Assembly: GCF_013179805.1 (NCBI RefSeq)
Contig: NZ_SRRZ01000176.1
Coordinates: 1 to 12,046 of the forward strand
Direction: 5' to 3'
From: Microcoleus asticus IPMA8
GTDB taxonomy: Bacteria; Cyanobacteriota; Cyanobacteriia; Cyanobacteriales; Microcoleaceae
Length of the DNA stretch: 12,046 nucleotides
This document shows positions 1 through 7,802 of this stretch, piece after piece. The position numbers and the translations under genes were made by a program. How positions within the stretch are numbered: position 1 is the stretch's first letter; each line of letters begins with the position of its first letter. The notes beneath the pieces are model-generated. The model was not told the DNA's origin. It ran no database searches and saw nothing but the letters and a program-made list of their open reading frames with translations.

Positions 1-1432
1 AATCTGCCCATTGCAAATCATCTAAGAACATCACCAATGGATGTTCAGCACTGGTAAAGACTTGGGTGAATTTTTGAAACAATAAATTAAAGCGATTTTG
101 GGCGGCTGTTCCTGATAATTCTGGTGCGGGTGATTGCTGACCGATAATTGTTTCTAGTTCGGGAATGACTTCAATAATGACTTGTCCATTTTCTCCCACC
201 GCTTCTAATATTTGGCTTTTCCATTGCTCTAGTTGGAGATCGCTTTCGGTTAACAATTGTCCGATCAAATCTCGAAATGCTTGCACAAAAGCAGAGAAGG
301 GAATATTTCGTTGAAATTGGTCGTATTTGCCTTTAATGAAATAACCGCGCTGGCGAACAATTGGTTTATGCACTTCATTGACAACGGCTGTTTTTCCAAT
401 CCCCGAAAAACCAGCGACTAGCATCATTTCTGTGGCTCCTTGACTGACTCGCTCAAAGGCTTGGAGTAGAGTTGATACCTCGGCTTCTCGTCCATAGAGT
501 TTGTCGGGGATGAGGAAGCGATCGCATACATCCCTCTGTGCAATCTCAAAGCTCTCAATCGAACCCGTAACTTGTAACTGAGTTAAACAATTTTCTAAAT
601 CATATTTCAGTCCCAAAGCACTTTGATATCTGGATTCGGCATTCTTTGCCATCAATTTGTTGACAATATCTGAGAGTACATCCGGAATTTGTGGGTTAAT
701 TTCCTGTACTAAGGGTGCTGCTTTGGCAATATGACCATGTACTAACTCCATCAGGTCATGTGATTGAAAAGGTAATTTCCCTGTCAGTAATTCGTAGAAG
801 GTGACACCTAAAGAATAAAAGTCAGTCCGATAGTCAATCCCCCGATTCATCCGTCCAGTTTGTTCGGGAGAAATATAACTTAATGTCCCTTCCAGCCCAT
901 TGGGATTGATGAGGGTTTGGGTTTCTCGCGGTAGCAAAGAGGCAATACTGAAGTCAATTAATTTGACTTGTTTCGTTTCAGGATTAATTAAAATATTGGC
1001 AGGTTTGATGTCTTTATGAATGATGCGCTCGTGATAGAGTAGATATAAGGTGTTGCACAGTGCGATCGCGATTGTTAAAAACTCCTGTACTGATTGTAGA
1101 TTTCCCTTCATTGCCCATTCTTTCAGAGAAATCCCCCCAAAGTCTTCCATGACTAAGGCATAGCCATTTTGATAGGGCTCCAGGCTATAGGTTTGGACGA
1201 TGAGGGGTGAGTCAAGATTTTTGGCAATGGTATATTGATTGCGAAACTGTACCAACTCGCTAAAGGTGGGATAGTCATTTTTCAGCAGTTTGATGACGAC
1301 AGGTAATTGGTCTGATGTACGGACTGCGCGATATACTAGGGTGCGACTTCCTGAATAAAGTCTTTCGATAATTTGATAGTTGATAATTTGAACATTTGTA
1401 TGAGTGTCGCTATTTTTCTCAAAGTTATTCAT
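1..1432 (-). CDS. HstK-like Ser/Thr kinase–ATPase hybrid sensor kinase, N-terminal part (copy C, runs off left edge)
   Basis: The frame opens at an ATG read from base 1432 and stays open to base 2, giving 477 residues with no stop, so the gene is cut by the window rather than broken. It starts MNNFEKNSD and matches copy B residue by residue apart from a one-residue deletion near residue 110. A Ser/Thr kinase domain covers about residues 21-285: lysine in VVIK at 48, HKDIKPAN with the catalytic Asp at 141, DFS in place of DFG at about 160, then SPEQTGRMNRG. A signalling ATPase (AAA_16 type) follows, with YGRE near 313, Walker A GFSGIGKT at about 341-348 and Walker B FLDDLQWAD at the edge. By comparison with copy B, TPR-like, GAF, PAS and histidine kinase parts are expected further left; this is inference. 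The start is supported by the same start context in copy B. There is no clear Shine-Dalgarno sequence. It lies 77 bases downstream of copy B on the same strand, so co-transcription is plausible. Confidence 0.93.
   Translation of the reverse strand, partial: MNNFEKNSDTHTNVQIINYQIIERLYSGSRTLVYRAVRTSDQLPVVIKLLKNDYPTFSELVQFRNQYTIAKNLDSPLIVQTYSLEPYQNGYALVMEDFGGISLKEWAMKGNLQSVQEFLTIAIALCNTLYLLYHERIIHKDIKPANILINPETKQVKLIDFSIASLLPRETQTLINPNGLEGTLSYISPEQTGRMNRGIDYRTDFYSLGVTFYELLTGKLPFQSHDLMELVHGHIAKAAPLVQEINPQIPDVLSDIVNKLMAKNAESRYQSALGLKYDLENCLTQLQVTGSIESFEIAQRDVCDRFLIPDKLYGREAEVSTLLQAFERVSQGATEMMLVAGFSGIGKTAVVNEVHKPIVRQRGYFIKGKYDQFQRNIPFSAFVQAFRDLIGQLLTESDLQLEQWKSQILEAVGENGQVIIEVIPELETIIGQQSPAPELSGTAAQNRFNLLFQKFTQVFTSAEHPLVMFLDDLQWAD
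683..799 (-). repeat. 117-base block identical to 6985-7101
   Basis: Compared base by base, this part of copy C (end of its Ser/Thr kinase domain) is identical to 6985-7101 in copy B, including all third codon positions. Identity continues leftward to about 591 with only a few differences. Regions further out, such as 1081-1130, are strongly diverged. Confidence 0.9.
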
Positions 1433-1509
1433 GGCTATTGTTGTTTGATAATTTATGAGCTAGTGCTTGCTTAAATGAGCCTGAAGAATAGAGAGTCTTA
1501 ACTTTTTTG
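1433..1509 (-). other. Intergenic leader between copies B and C
   Basis: This 77-base gap separates the stop of copy B from the ATG of copy C. It holds no hairpin followed by a T-run, so I see no intrinsic terminator, and no purine-rich Shine-Dalgarno motif just before the ATG. It contains the 19-base block also found before copy B, and the last 34 bases before the ATG are recognisably related in both leaders (both end in AACAAT followed by a few bases). Read-through from copy B is likely; a promoter here cannot be excluded. Confidence 0.7.
1467..1485 (-). repeat. 19-base leader repeat upstream of copy C
   Basis: On the minus strand this reads TTCAGGCTCATTTAAGCAA and is identical to the block at 7772-7790. 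It ends 34 bases before the ATG in both places. It may be only a remnant of the duplication, or a shared regulatory site in DNA or mRNA. Confidence 0.8.
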
Positions 1510-4500
1510 TTAGGTGTGAGCGGGTAAGGTGACGATAAATTCAGTTTCTGTTCCCATTATAGAGTTGACGTTCAGGGAACCGCTATGTTTTTCGACGACG
1601 ATTTGACGCGCGATCGCCAGTCCCAAACCCGTGCCTTTCCCGACAGCTTTTGTCGTAAATAAATGGTCAAATATTTTTTGTTTGACTGATTCATCCATCC
1701 CCCGACCATTATCAGTAATACTAATTTTTACGCCGTTATCTACTAAGGAGGTTTGAATGGTAATGCGGTTGGGATTAGCCTTGATTTCTGCAAAACTTCG
1801 ACCAGTATTTGATTCTTCCAGTGCATCGATCGCATTGGCAAAAATGTTCATAAACACCTGGTTAAGCTGTCCGGGGAAGCATTCGATCTCGGGAATATTG
1901 CCGTAGTCTTTCACTACTTCAATGGCGGGTCGCTCATCGTTGGCTTTCAATCGATATTTGAGAATTAAGATCGTGCTGTCGATGCCAGAGTGAATGTTAA
2001 AAGGAACTTTGTAATCTTTGTCAGCTCGGGAAAACGTGCAGAGCGTCGTGCTGATATCTTTGATGCGATCGCATCCCAGTTGCATCGAGTCAATCATTTT
2101 GGGCAAATCTTCGATAATATAGTCTAAATCGATATCTTCGGCATGGTCTGCAATCTCTATTTCCGGGGCGCGATCGCCATAGAGATGGATATGCTCCACT
2201 AAGTCTTGAACTGTGCGTTTGGCTTCATTCAAATTGCCCCAAATAAAGCCGACGGGGTTATTAATTTCATGGGCAACGCCAGCAACTAAGTTTCCCAATG
2301 CCGACATTTTCTCACTTTGGACGATTTGTAATTGGGCTTGTTGTAAAGATTGTAGAGCTTGTTGGAGTTCTTGAGATTTTTGCAAGATGACTGACTCAGC
2401 TTGTTTGCGATCGCTGATGTCTCTCATAATCGTAGAAAAATACTGTAACTCCCCATTACTCGATTTGTGGGCAAGCACAACTTGAGAAACGGGAATTTCC
2501 CCTCCATGTCCATCAAAAACTGCCGTCTCACCCATCCAAATTCCAGAGCGGATAGCTTCGGGTAATCCCTGATTTCCAATTATCTCTAGCGCCCACTGCG
2601 GGTGATATTTAGAGATTTCAGTACCCTTTGCTACTGCCTCATGTTCTAAACCTAAAAGATTCCGCCAGGCCCGGTTGAGATAAAGATTTCTACCAGTTGG
2701 ATCGGCAGTGCCAATCAAGTCAGATGTACTTTCCAGAATTGCCAACAGGCGGGTTTGTTCAGCTTCAATGTGTTTGCGATCGCTAATATCCATCACCACC
2801 CCATCCCATAGGATCGATCCATCAGCTAGCCGCTCTGGTCTAGCAGCAGATTGAATCCATTTCACGGTTCCAGAAGGTAGAATAATACGCCATTCTTGCT
2901 CAAATGGTGTCAGATTTTGGGCAGAGTAAGCGATTGCTTTTCCAATCGCTGGGTTATCGTCAGGATGATGCAGAGCGTAAAGACTAAACTTTCCTGTCAT
3001 CACCAATTCTGGCTCTACCTCATACAAGTCCAAACAACCAGAACTAACGTAGGGTGTTGAAATTGAACCATCTGGCCCCAGACGAAATTGGTACACCATC
3101 CCCGGGATATTATTCGCCAAATTTTGGAAGCGGGTTTCAGTAGCCTGCAATTTTGCTAAAGATTGTGTTAACTCTTGTGCATAGTTCTGGGAATTTCGAT
3201 AAAGTCGGGCATTTTCCAAAGAAATAGCCGCTTGAGCGCACAATAAATTTAGTAGTTCGACGCGATCGCCTGTAAATGCCCCCCTTATTAAAGTATTTTC
3301 TAGATATAAAATGCCTATCAACTTGCCTTGATGTAAAATCGGGCTGCACAAGATACTATGAGGCTGCTGACGAATGATATACGGGTCATTGGCTAAAGTC
3401 GGATCGGCCGTCGCATCCAGCAGCACAACAGTTTGCCTTTCATGCTTCACTTTATAAATTAGCTTCAGGGGAATATCCTGAGTGTCCTCAATGGGATGGC
3501 CCTGCAACACGACTGGCTCCGTCCCCACGATAATTGACCCTTCGATCAGCAGGCGTTCGTCTCGCAAGAGCATTAACACGCATCGATCGGCCCCCGCATT
3601 TTCGATGACAATAGAAAGCAACGATGAAAGCAGTTTGGACAATTCGATTTCGCCTGAGATAGTTTGGGAAGCTTTGAGAATGGCAGCTAAATCTAGAGCA
3701 GTAGAGACACTGCTACTGCTGGAAGTGGGAGAACAGGTGGAGGTGACACTTCCCAATGTGAAGAGAGTTTCGTGAGGGGAGAGGGGAGAACGGGTTTGCT
3801 GGAGGATGGGAGCCAGTAGTTGGGGATAGCATTTTTCTAAGTCGGCGACTTTAGCTTTTGCTCCCCAACGAATGTAGCAGTAGTAGGCTTCTTGCATATA
3901 GATTTGGGCAATTTTTTCTTTACCCCAGTTGAGATAAAATTTCGCGGCTAGTTCATTGGCAAGGGCTTCCTCCTGGAGATATTCGTTGGCTTTGGCTCCA
4001 GCAATTGCCTTGTCGTATAACTCAATTGCTTCTGCTTTTTCTCCTAAAACTCGGCATTTTTCTGCCTCGATTAAGTCAACTTTATGTTGGTGATTCATGG
4101 GGGCATGATGCGCCCATTGAGTAATATTCGTTTGATGAATTTCCATCAGTGCCAGAGTGTTTGCTTGCTCAATTTCTGACTCCATAGAGCATAGTGCCAG
4201 GTAGGTTAACCCGGCATAGAAATGAAAAACAGGAATTTGAATCATTCCTGTTGCTGCCATCAAATAGCGGTTAGCTTGGGTAAGGTAGTCTAGGGCATTG
4301 GTGTAGTTGCCAAAAATATAGGCAAGCATCAGTTTATAGATATAAACAACAGCAAGGACAGTGAGTTCGTTATTTTGATACTGCTTGGGAAACATCACCG
4401 TTTCATCGTATGCAGTACCGATTAATAAATCCGGTTGCTTGACAATTTCTGTCAAGTTCTGTACCGTCTGTTGTGTTGCCTTTAGGTAAGCCAGAGGAGA

Positions 4501-7500
4501 ATCTTGCTTCAGAGTTGCTAAGACAACACAGTAATTTTCTATTTCTAGTGCCCAATCGTCCAGAGCCACTCCACCGAATAGATGATCGTAAAAACAAATA
4601 GCGATACTGTAGCCAGCATTGAGGAAATCACCTGTTTCCATCCCCGCTAGATAGCTATCTTTGAGCGTTAGTATTGCTGACCTTAGTGTTTCTTGACGAT
4701 GCTGGAGAAAAGCGCCAAAAAAAAGTAAAGCTGAGGACTTAAATTCCCGTACATTCAACTCATTGACTAAGCTCAGTGCTAGTCGCCCAAAGTCATAACC
4801 TGTTTTTACTTCTCCTAAAAAAGAAGACAACACCATGCCGTAACCTACATATCCGATTGTTGATGCAGGCGCATTTCCAAATTGGAGAGATAGACTCACC
4901 ATTGTGGAGCAATACAGAGGTAGCAAGGCAGGACACCCTGCAAAAATCGCTGGAAACAACATGGCTAATAGTTGCATCGCTGCAATTGTCTCTGAGTCGC
5001 TCATCGCAGGGAGGTTAATCAGTTCTGAAATCTGTTTGCCCTGAAGGCGATCGCCAAGGGTTTGTAGTGCTTTGCCTGTCAAGGCTTCATCAGGTTCAGA
5101 TGAGAACTCAACCCCCAATTCTACCAGCGCATTTTTGCCGACAGATATTGCTTCTAACATCTGACTCTGGGCTGTCAGTGCGCTGATTTGGATCTGATAA
5201 ATTTTCACTCGATCTAGTATGCTTTGAGCCGATCGCAACACCAGTGCTGCCATCTGTTGCATTTCTTCAAAATCACCATTCAAATAAGCAACCTCAGCCG
5301 ATGCAACATACAGATTCAAAGTTAATTCATACTGATGTTGCCAGCAGTTAGCTGTCAGTAACTCAATTCCTGTTTGTAAATAAACTCTTGCTGCGGCGTA
5401 AGCTGTGGAATTTCTCGCCTTCACTCCCGCTTGTAAATTTAGTTGAGCTAATGCTTGGCGATCGCTAGGTTGAGTTATTAACTCAATTCCTAAATTCAAA
5501 TGACCGACAATATCAAATAGCTTTTCCTCTTTCTCCATTTCGGATAAGCTTTGTTGGAGTAATTGTCCGATTTTGAGATGAGTTGCTTGTTTTTGGTCTG
5601 AGGGAATCAGAGAATAGCTTGCTTGTTGTACTCGGTCATGTAAAAATTTGTAGGCAACAGTTTCTTGATTTGCTTGAGAAACTGCTTGAGTTTTTTCCCC
5701 AACATAGAATTTATAAATATCACTAATCGGTAAAACTAGCCATTCTTGTAAGGCTTTCCATAAACTTGCAGCCGTTTCTACCTCTGAGTGTTCCCAAACA
5801 ATTCCTAAAGTTGTCAGATCGAATTGATTGCCAATACAAGCTGCTAATTTTAACACTTCCTGAGTTTCGGCTGGCAATTTTTGCAATTGTAATGCCATAA
5901 ACTCCACCACATCCGAGGTCAGTGCTTGCCGACGTACCTGAGCAATATCGCATTGCCAAGCACCCAACTCAAAATCAAATTGAATGAATCCATCTTGATA
6001 CAATGCTTTGAGAAACTGTGTCGCAAAAAAAGGATTTCCTTGAGTTTTCTTAAAAACTAATTGAGTCAGGGGCAATGCTAACTTTTCGGAACATTTTAAC
6101 GTATCAGCTACTAATTGATTGACCTGTAATTGACTCAAGGGTGTTAAGGTAATCGTATTAATTGTGAAGAGTGTTTTTTGCATCTCACCCAAGGTCAACA
6201 TTAAGGGATGTCCCGGATTAACTTCGTTATCGCGATAGGCTCCAATAATAAAAAGATGACTTGTATCAGCCATTAATATCTGCATTAAGTTTAGAGATGC
6301 CGAATCTGCCCATTGCAAGTCATCTAAAAATATGACTAAGGGATGTTTAGCACTGGCAAAAACTTTGGTAAATTTTTGAAATAATAAATTAAATCTATTT
6401 TGGGCTGCTGTTCCTGATAATTCTGGAGTCGGTGGTTGTTGACCGATGATTCTTGATAATTCGGGGATGACTTCAATAATTACCTGTCCATTTTCTCCAA
6501 CTGCTGATAATATCTTATTTTTCCATTCTTGGATTTGAGCCTCGCTTTCGGTTAACAATTGCCCCATTAAATCCCGGAATGATTGCACAAATGCACTCAA
6601 AGGAATGTTGCGCTGAAATTGATCGTATTTGCCTTTAATGAAATAACCGCGTTGGCGAACAATTGGTTTATGCACTTCGTTGACAACTGCTGTTTTTCCA
6701 ATCCCCGAAAAACCAGCGACTAGCATCATTTCTGTTGCTTCTTGACTGACTCGCTCAAAGGCTTGGAGTAGGGCTTTTACTTCGGTTTCTCGTCCATATA
6801 GTTTGTCGGGGATGAGAAAGCGATCGCATACATCCCTCTGTGCAATTTCAAAGCTCTCAATCCTACCAGTTTCTTGTAGTCGATCTAAACACTTTTCTAA
6901 ATCATATTTCAGTCCCAAAGCACTTTGATATCTGTCTTCGGCATTCTTTGCCATCAATTTGTTGACAATATCTGAGAGTACAGACGGAATTTGTGGGTTA
7001 ATTTCCTGTACTAAGGGTGCTGCTTTGGCAATATGACCATGTACTAACTCCATCAGGTCATGTGATTGAAAAGGTAATTTCCCTGTCAGTAATTCGTAGA
7101 AAGTTACGCCTAGAGAATAAAAATCAGTCCGATAGTCAATCCCCCGATTCATTCTGCCAGTTTGTTCTGGAGAAATGTAAGCTAGTGTCCCTTCTAACAC
7201 ATTAGGATTGATGAGTGTTTGTGTTTCTCTTGGTAATAGAGATGCGATACTAAAGTCAATTAATTTGACTTGTTTGGTTGCGGGATTTATTAAAATATTG
7301 CTGGGTTTGATGTCTTTGTGAATGATGCGCGATCGATACAATATATCTAAGGTATTGCACAGGGCAATCGCGATTGACAAAAACTCTCTCAAAGAGAGTA
7401 AATTTTTCCTTTTCACTCCCCATTCTTGAAGAGAAATTCCCCCAAAGTCTTCCATTACTAACGCATAACCATTGTGATAGGGTGACAGGCTATAAGTTTG

Positions 7501-7737
7501 GACAATTAGGGGTGAGTTGAGATTTTTGGCAATAGTATATTGATTGCGAAACTGTACCAATTCGCTAAAGGTGGGATAGTCATTTTTGAGCAGTTTGATG
7601 ACGACAGGTAATTGGTCTGATGTACGGACTGCCCGATAAACTAAGGTGCGACTTCCTGAATAAACTCTTTCGATAATTTGATAGTCGATGATTTGAATAT
7701 TTGTCTGAATGTCGCTAGTTTTCTCGGAGTTATTCAT
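1510..7737 (-). CDS. Giant dual Ser/Thr–histidine kinase with ATPase, TPR-like, GAF and two PAS domains (copy B, complete)
   Basis: This is a complete 2075-residue protein with ATG start and TAA stop. Visible modules are: Ser/Thr kinase about 21-285 (K48, HKDIKPSN with D142, DFS at 161-163, SPEQTGRMNRG); AAA_16-like ATPase from YGRE at 314, Walker A GFSGIGKT at 342-349, Walker B FLDDLQWAD at 470-478; long helical, TPR-like region to about 1310; serine-rich linker 1330-1345; GAF about 1346-1512; PAS about 1530-1655 and 1657-1778, each ending in DISDRK; coiled coil about 1783-1815; histidine kinase core with H box HEINNPVGF (H1823), N box near 1964, G1 DNGRGM near 2010 and G2 GTGLGLAIAR at 2034-2043. 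The architecture matches cyanobacterial HstK-type proteins, proposed to combine Ser/Thr and His phosphorylation. No signal peptide or clear membrane span is seen, so it is probably cytoplasmic. It lacks a receiver domain, so a separate response regulator is expected. Family membership is sure; stimulus and targets are unknown. Confidence 0.97.
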   Translation of the reverse strand: MNNSEKTSDIQTNIQIIDYQIIERVYSGSRTLVYRAVRTSDQLPVVIKLLKNDYPTFSELVQFRNQYTIAKNLNSPLIVQTYSLSPYHNGYALVMEDFGGISLQEWGVKRKNLLSLREFLSIAIALCNTLDILYRSRIIHKDIKPSNILINPATKQVKLIDFSIASLLPRETQTLINPNVLEGTLAYISPEQTGRMNRGIDYRTDFYSLGVTFYELLTGKLPFQSHDLMELVHGHIAKAAPLVQEINPQIPSVLSDIVNKLMAKNAEDRYQSALGLKYDLEKCLDRLQETGRIESFEIAQRDVCDRFLIPDKLYGRETEVKALLQAFERVSQEATEMMLVAGFSGIGKTAVVNEVHKPIVRQRGYFIKGKYDQFQRNIPLSAFVQSFRDLMGQLLTESEAQIQEWKNKILSAVGENGQVIIEVIPELSRIIGQQPPTPELSGTAAQNRFNLLFQKFTKVFASAKHPLVIFLDDLQWADSASLNLMQILMADTSHLFIIGAYRDNEVNPGHPLMLTLGEMQKTLFTINTITLTPLSQLQVNQLVADTLKCSEKLALPLTQLVFKKTQGNPFFATQFLKALYQDGFIQFDFELGAWQCDIAQVRRQALTSDVVEFMALQLQKLPAETQEVLKLAACIGNQFDLTTLGIVWEHSEVETAASLWKALQEWLVLPISDIYKFYVGEKTQAVSQANQETVAYKFLHDRVQQASYSLIPSDQKQATHLKIGQLLQQSLSEMEKEEKLFDIVGHLNLGIELITQPSDRQALAQLNLQAGVKARNSTAYAAARVYLQTGIELLTANCWQHQYELTLNLYVASAEVAYLNGDFEEMQQMAALVLRSAQSILDRVKIYQIQISALTAQSQMLEAISVGKNALVELGVEFSSEPDEALTGKALQTLGDRLQGKQISELINLPAMSDSETIAAMQLLAMLFPAIFAGCPALLPLYCSTMVSLSLQFGNAPASTIGYVGYGMVLSSFLGEVKTGYDFGRLALSLVNELNVREFKSSALLFFGAFLQHRQETLRSAILTLKDSYLAGMETGDFLNAGYSIAICFYDHLFGGVALDDWALEIENYCVVLATLKQDSPLAYLKATQQTVQNLTEIVKQPDLLIGTAYDETVMFPKQYQNNELTVLAVVYIYKLMLAYIFGNYTNALDYLTQANRYLMAATGMIQIPVFHFYAGLTYLALCSMESEIEQANTLALMEIHQTNITQWAHHAPMNHQHKVDLIEAEKCRVLGEKAEAIELYDKAIAGAKANEYLQEEALANELAAKFYLNWGKEKIAQIYMQEAYYCYIRWGAKAKVADLEKCYPQLLAPILQQTRSPLSPHETLFTLGSVTSTCSPTSSSSSVSTALDLAAILKASQTISGEIELSKLLSSLLSIVIENAGADRCVLMLLRDERLLIEGSIIVGTEPVVLQGHPIEDTQDIPLKLIYKVKHERQTVVLLDATADPTLANDPYIIRQQPHSILCSPILHQGKLIGILYLENTLIRGAFTGDRVELLNLLCAQAAISLENARLYRNSQNYAQELTQSLAKLQATETRFQNLANNIPGMVYQFRLGPDGSISTPYVSSGCLDLYEVEPELVMTGKFSLYALHHPDDNPAIGKAIAYSAQNLTPFEQEWRIILPSGTVKWIQSAARPERLADGSILWDGVVMDISDRKHIEAEQTRLLAILESTSDLIGTADPTGRNLYLNRAWRNLLGLEHEAVAKGTEISKYHPQWALEIIGNQGLPEAIRSGIWMGETAVFDGHGGEIPVSQVVLAHKSSNGELQYFSTIMRDISDRKQAESVILQKSQELQQALQSLQQAQLQIVQSEKMSALGNLVAGVAHEINNPVGFIWGNLNEAKRTVQDLVEHIHLYGDRAPEIEIADHAEDIDLDYIIEDLPKMIDSMQLGCDRIKDISTTLCTFSRADKDYKVPFNIHSGIDSTILILKYRLKANDERPAIEVVKDYGNIPEIECFPGQLNQVFMNIFANAIDALEESNTGRSFAEIKANPNRITIQTSLVDNGVKISITDNGRGMDESVKQKIFDHLFTTKAVGKGTGLGLAIARQIVVEKHSGSLNVNSIMGTETEFIVTLPAHT
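2404..2421 (-). repeat. PAS-boundary repeat with HIP1 (end of PAS2, copy B)
   Basis: This block encodes the DISDRK motif that closes the second PAS domain, and contains GCGATCGC at 2407-2414. It matches 2773-2790 except at two bases. The two HIP1 sites lie 369 bases apart, exactly 123 codons. Confidence 0.8.
2773..2790 (-). repeat. PAS-boundary repeat with HIP1 (end of PAS1, copy B)
   Basis: This encodes DISDRK at the end of the first PAS domain and contains GCGATCGC at 2776-2783. It is identical over 18 bases to 8721-8738 at the end of the only PAS of copy A. Confidence 0.8.
3703..3750 (-). other. Serine-rich interdomain linker, copy B
   Basis: Residues 1330-1345 are mostly Ser and Thr, with a run of five serines written mainly as alternating AGC and AGT codons. 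It joins the helical region to the GAF domain and is probably a flexible hinge. The codon repeat could vary in length by slippage. Confidence 0.75.
6985..7101 (-). repeat. 117-base block identical to 683-799
   Basis: This is the copy B partner of the exact match in copy C. It encodes the C-terminal lobe of the Ser/Thr kinase, from about the LLTGKLPF segment to the NPQIP segment. Identity at silent sites suggests recent sequence homogenisation rather than protein-level selection alone. Confidence 0.9.
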
Positions 7738-7802
7738 GGTGATTGTTATTTGATGATTGATGAGTGAGTGGTTGCTTAAATGAGCCTGAATGCTAGGTTG
7801 AA
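7738..7802 (-). other. Intergenic leader between copies A and B
   Basis: This 65-base gap lies between the stop of copy A and the ATG of copy B. No terminator-like hairpin and no Shine-Dalgarno sequence are visible. It shares a 19-base identical block and a similar start-proximal stretch with the leader of copy C, which indicates that the duplicated unit included the leader. Confidence 0.7.
7772..7790 (-). repeat. 19-base leader repeat upstream of copy B
   Basis: The minus strand reads TTCAGGCTCATTTAAGCAA, identical to the block at 1467-1485 and with the same 34-base spacing to the start codon. The match outlasts the divergence of nearby non-coding bases. Confidence 0.8.

Noticed and set aside
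1..1432. Copy C as a truncated pseudogene
   Set aside because: The frame is intact to the first base and ends only because the window ends, in the middle of the Walker B region.
3200..3700. GAF domain as a bilin-binding photoreceptor (cyanobacteriochrome)
   Set aside because: The visible cysteines (GADRC, LCSP) sit in strands typical of ordinary HstK-type GAF domains, and no characteristic chromophore motif (such as DXCF, or Cys-His in the binding helix) is seen.
4890..4990. Hydrophobic stretch of copy B (residues about 917-950) as a membrane anchor
   Set aside because: It is interrupted by polar residues, lies within a helical-repeat region, and the rest of the protein is soluble signalling domains; a buried helix is more likely.
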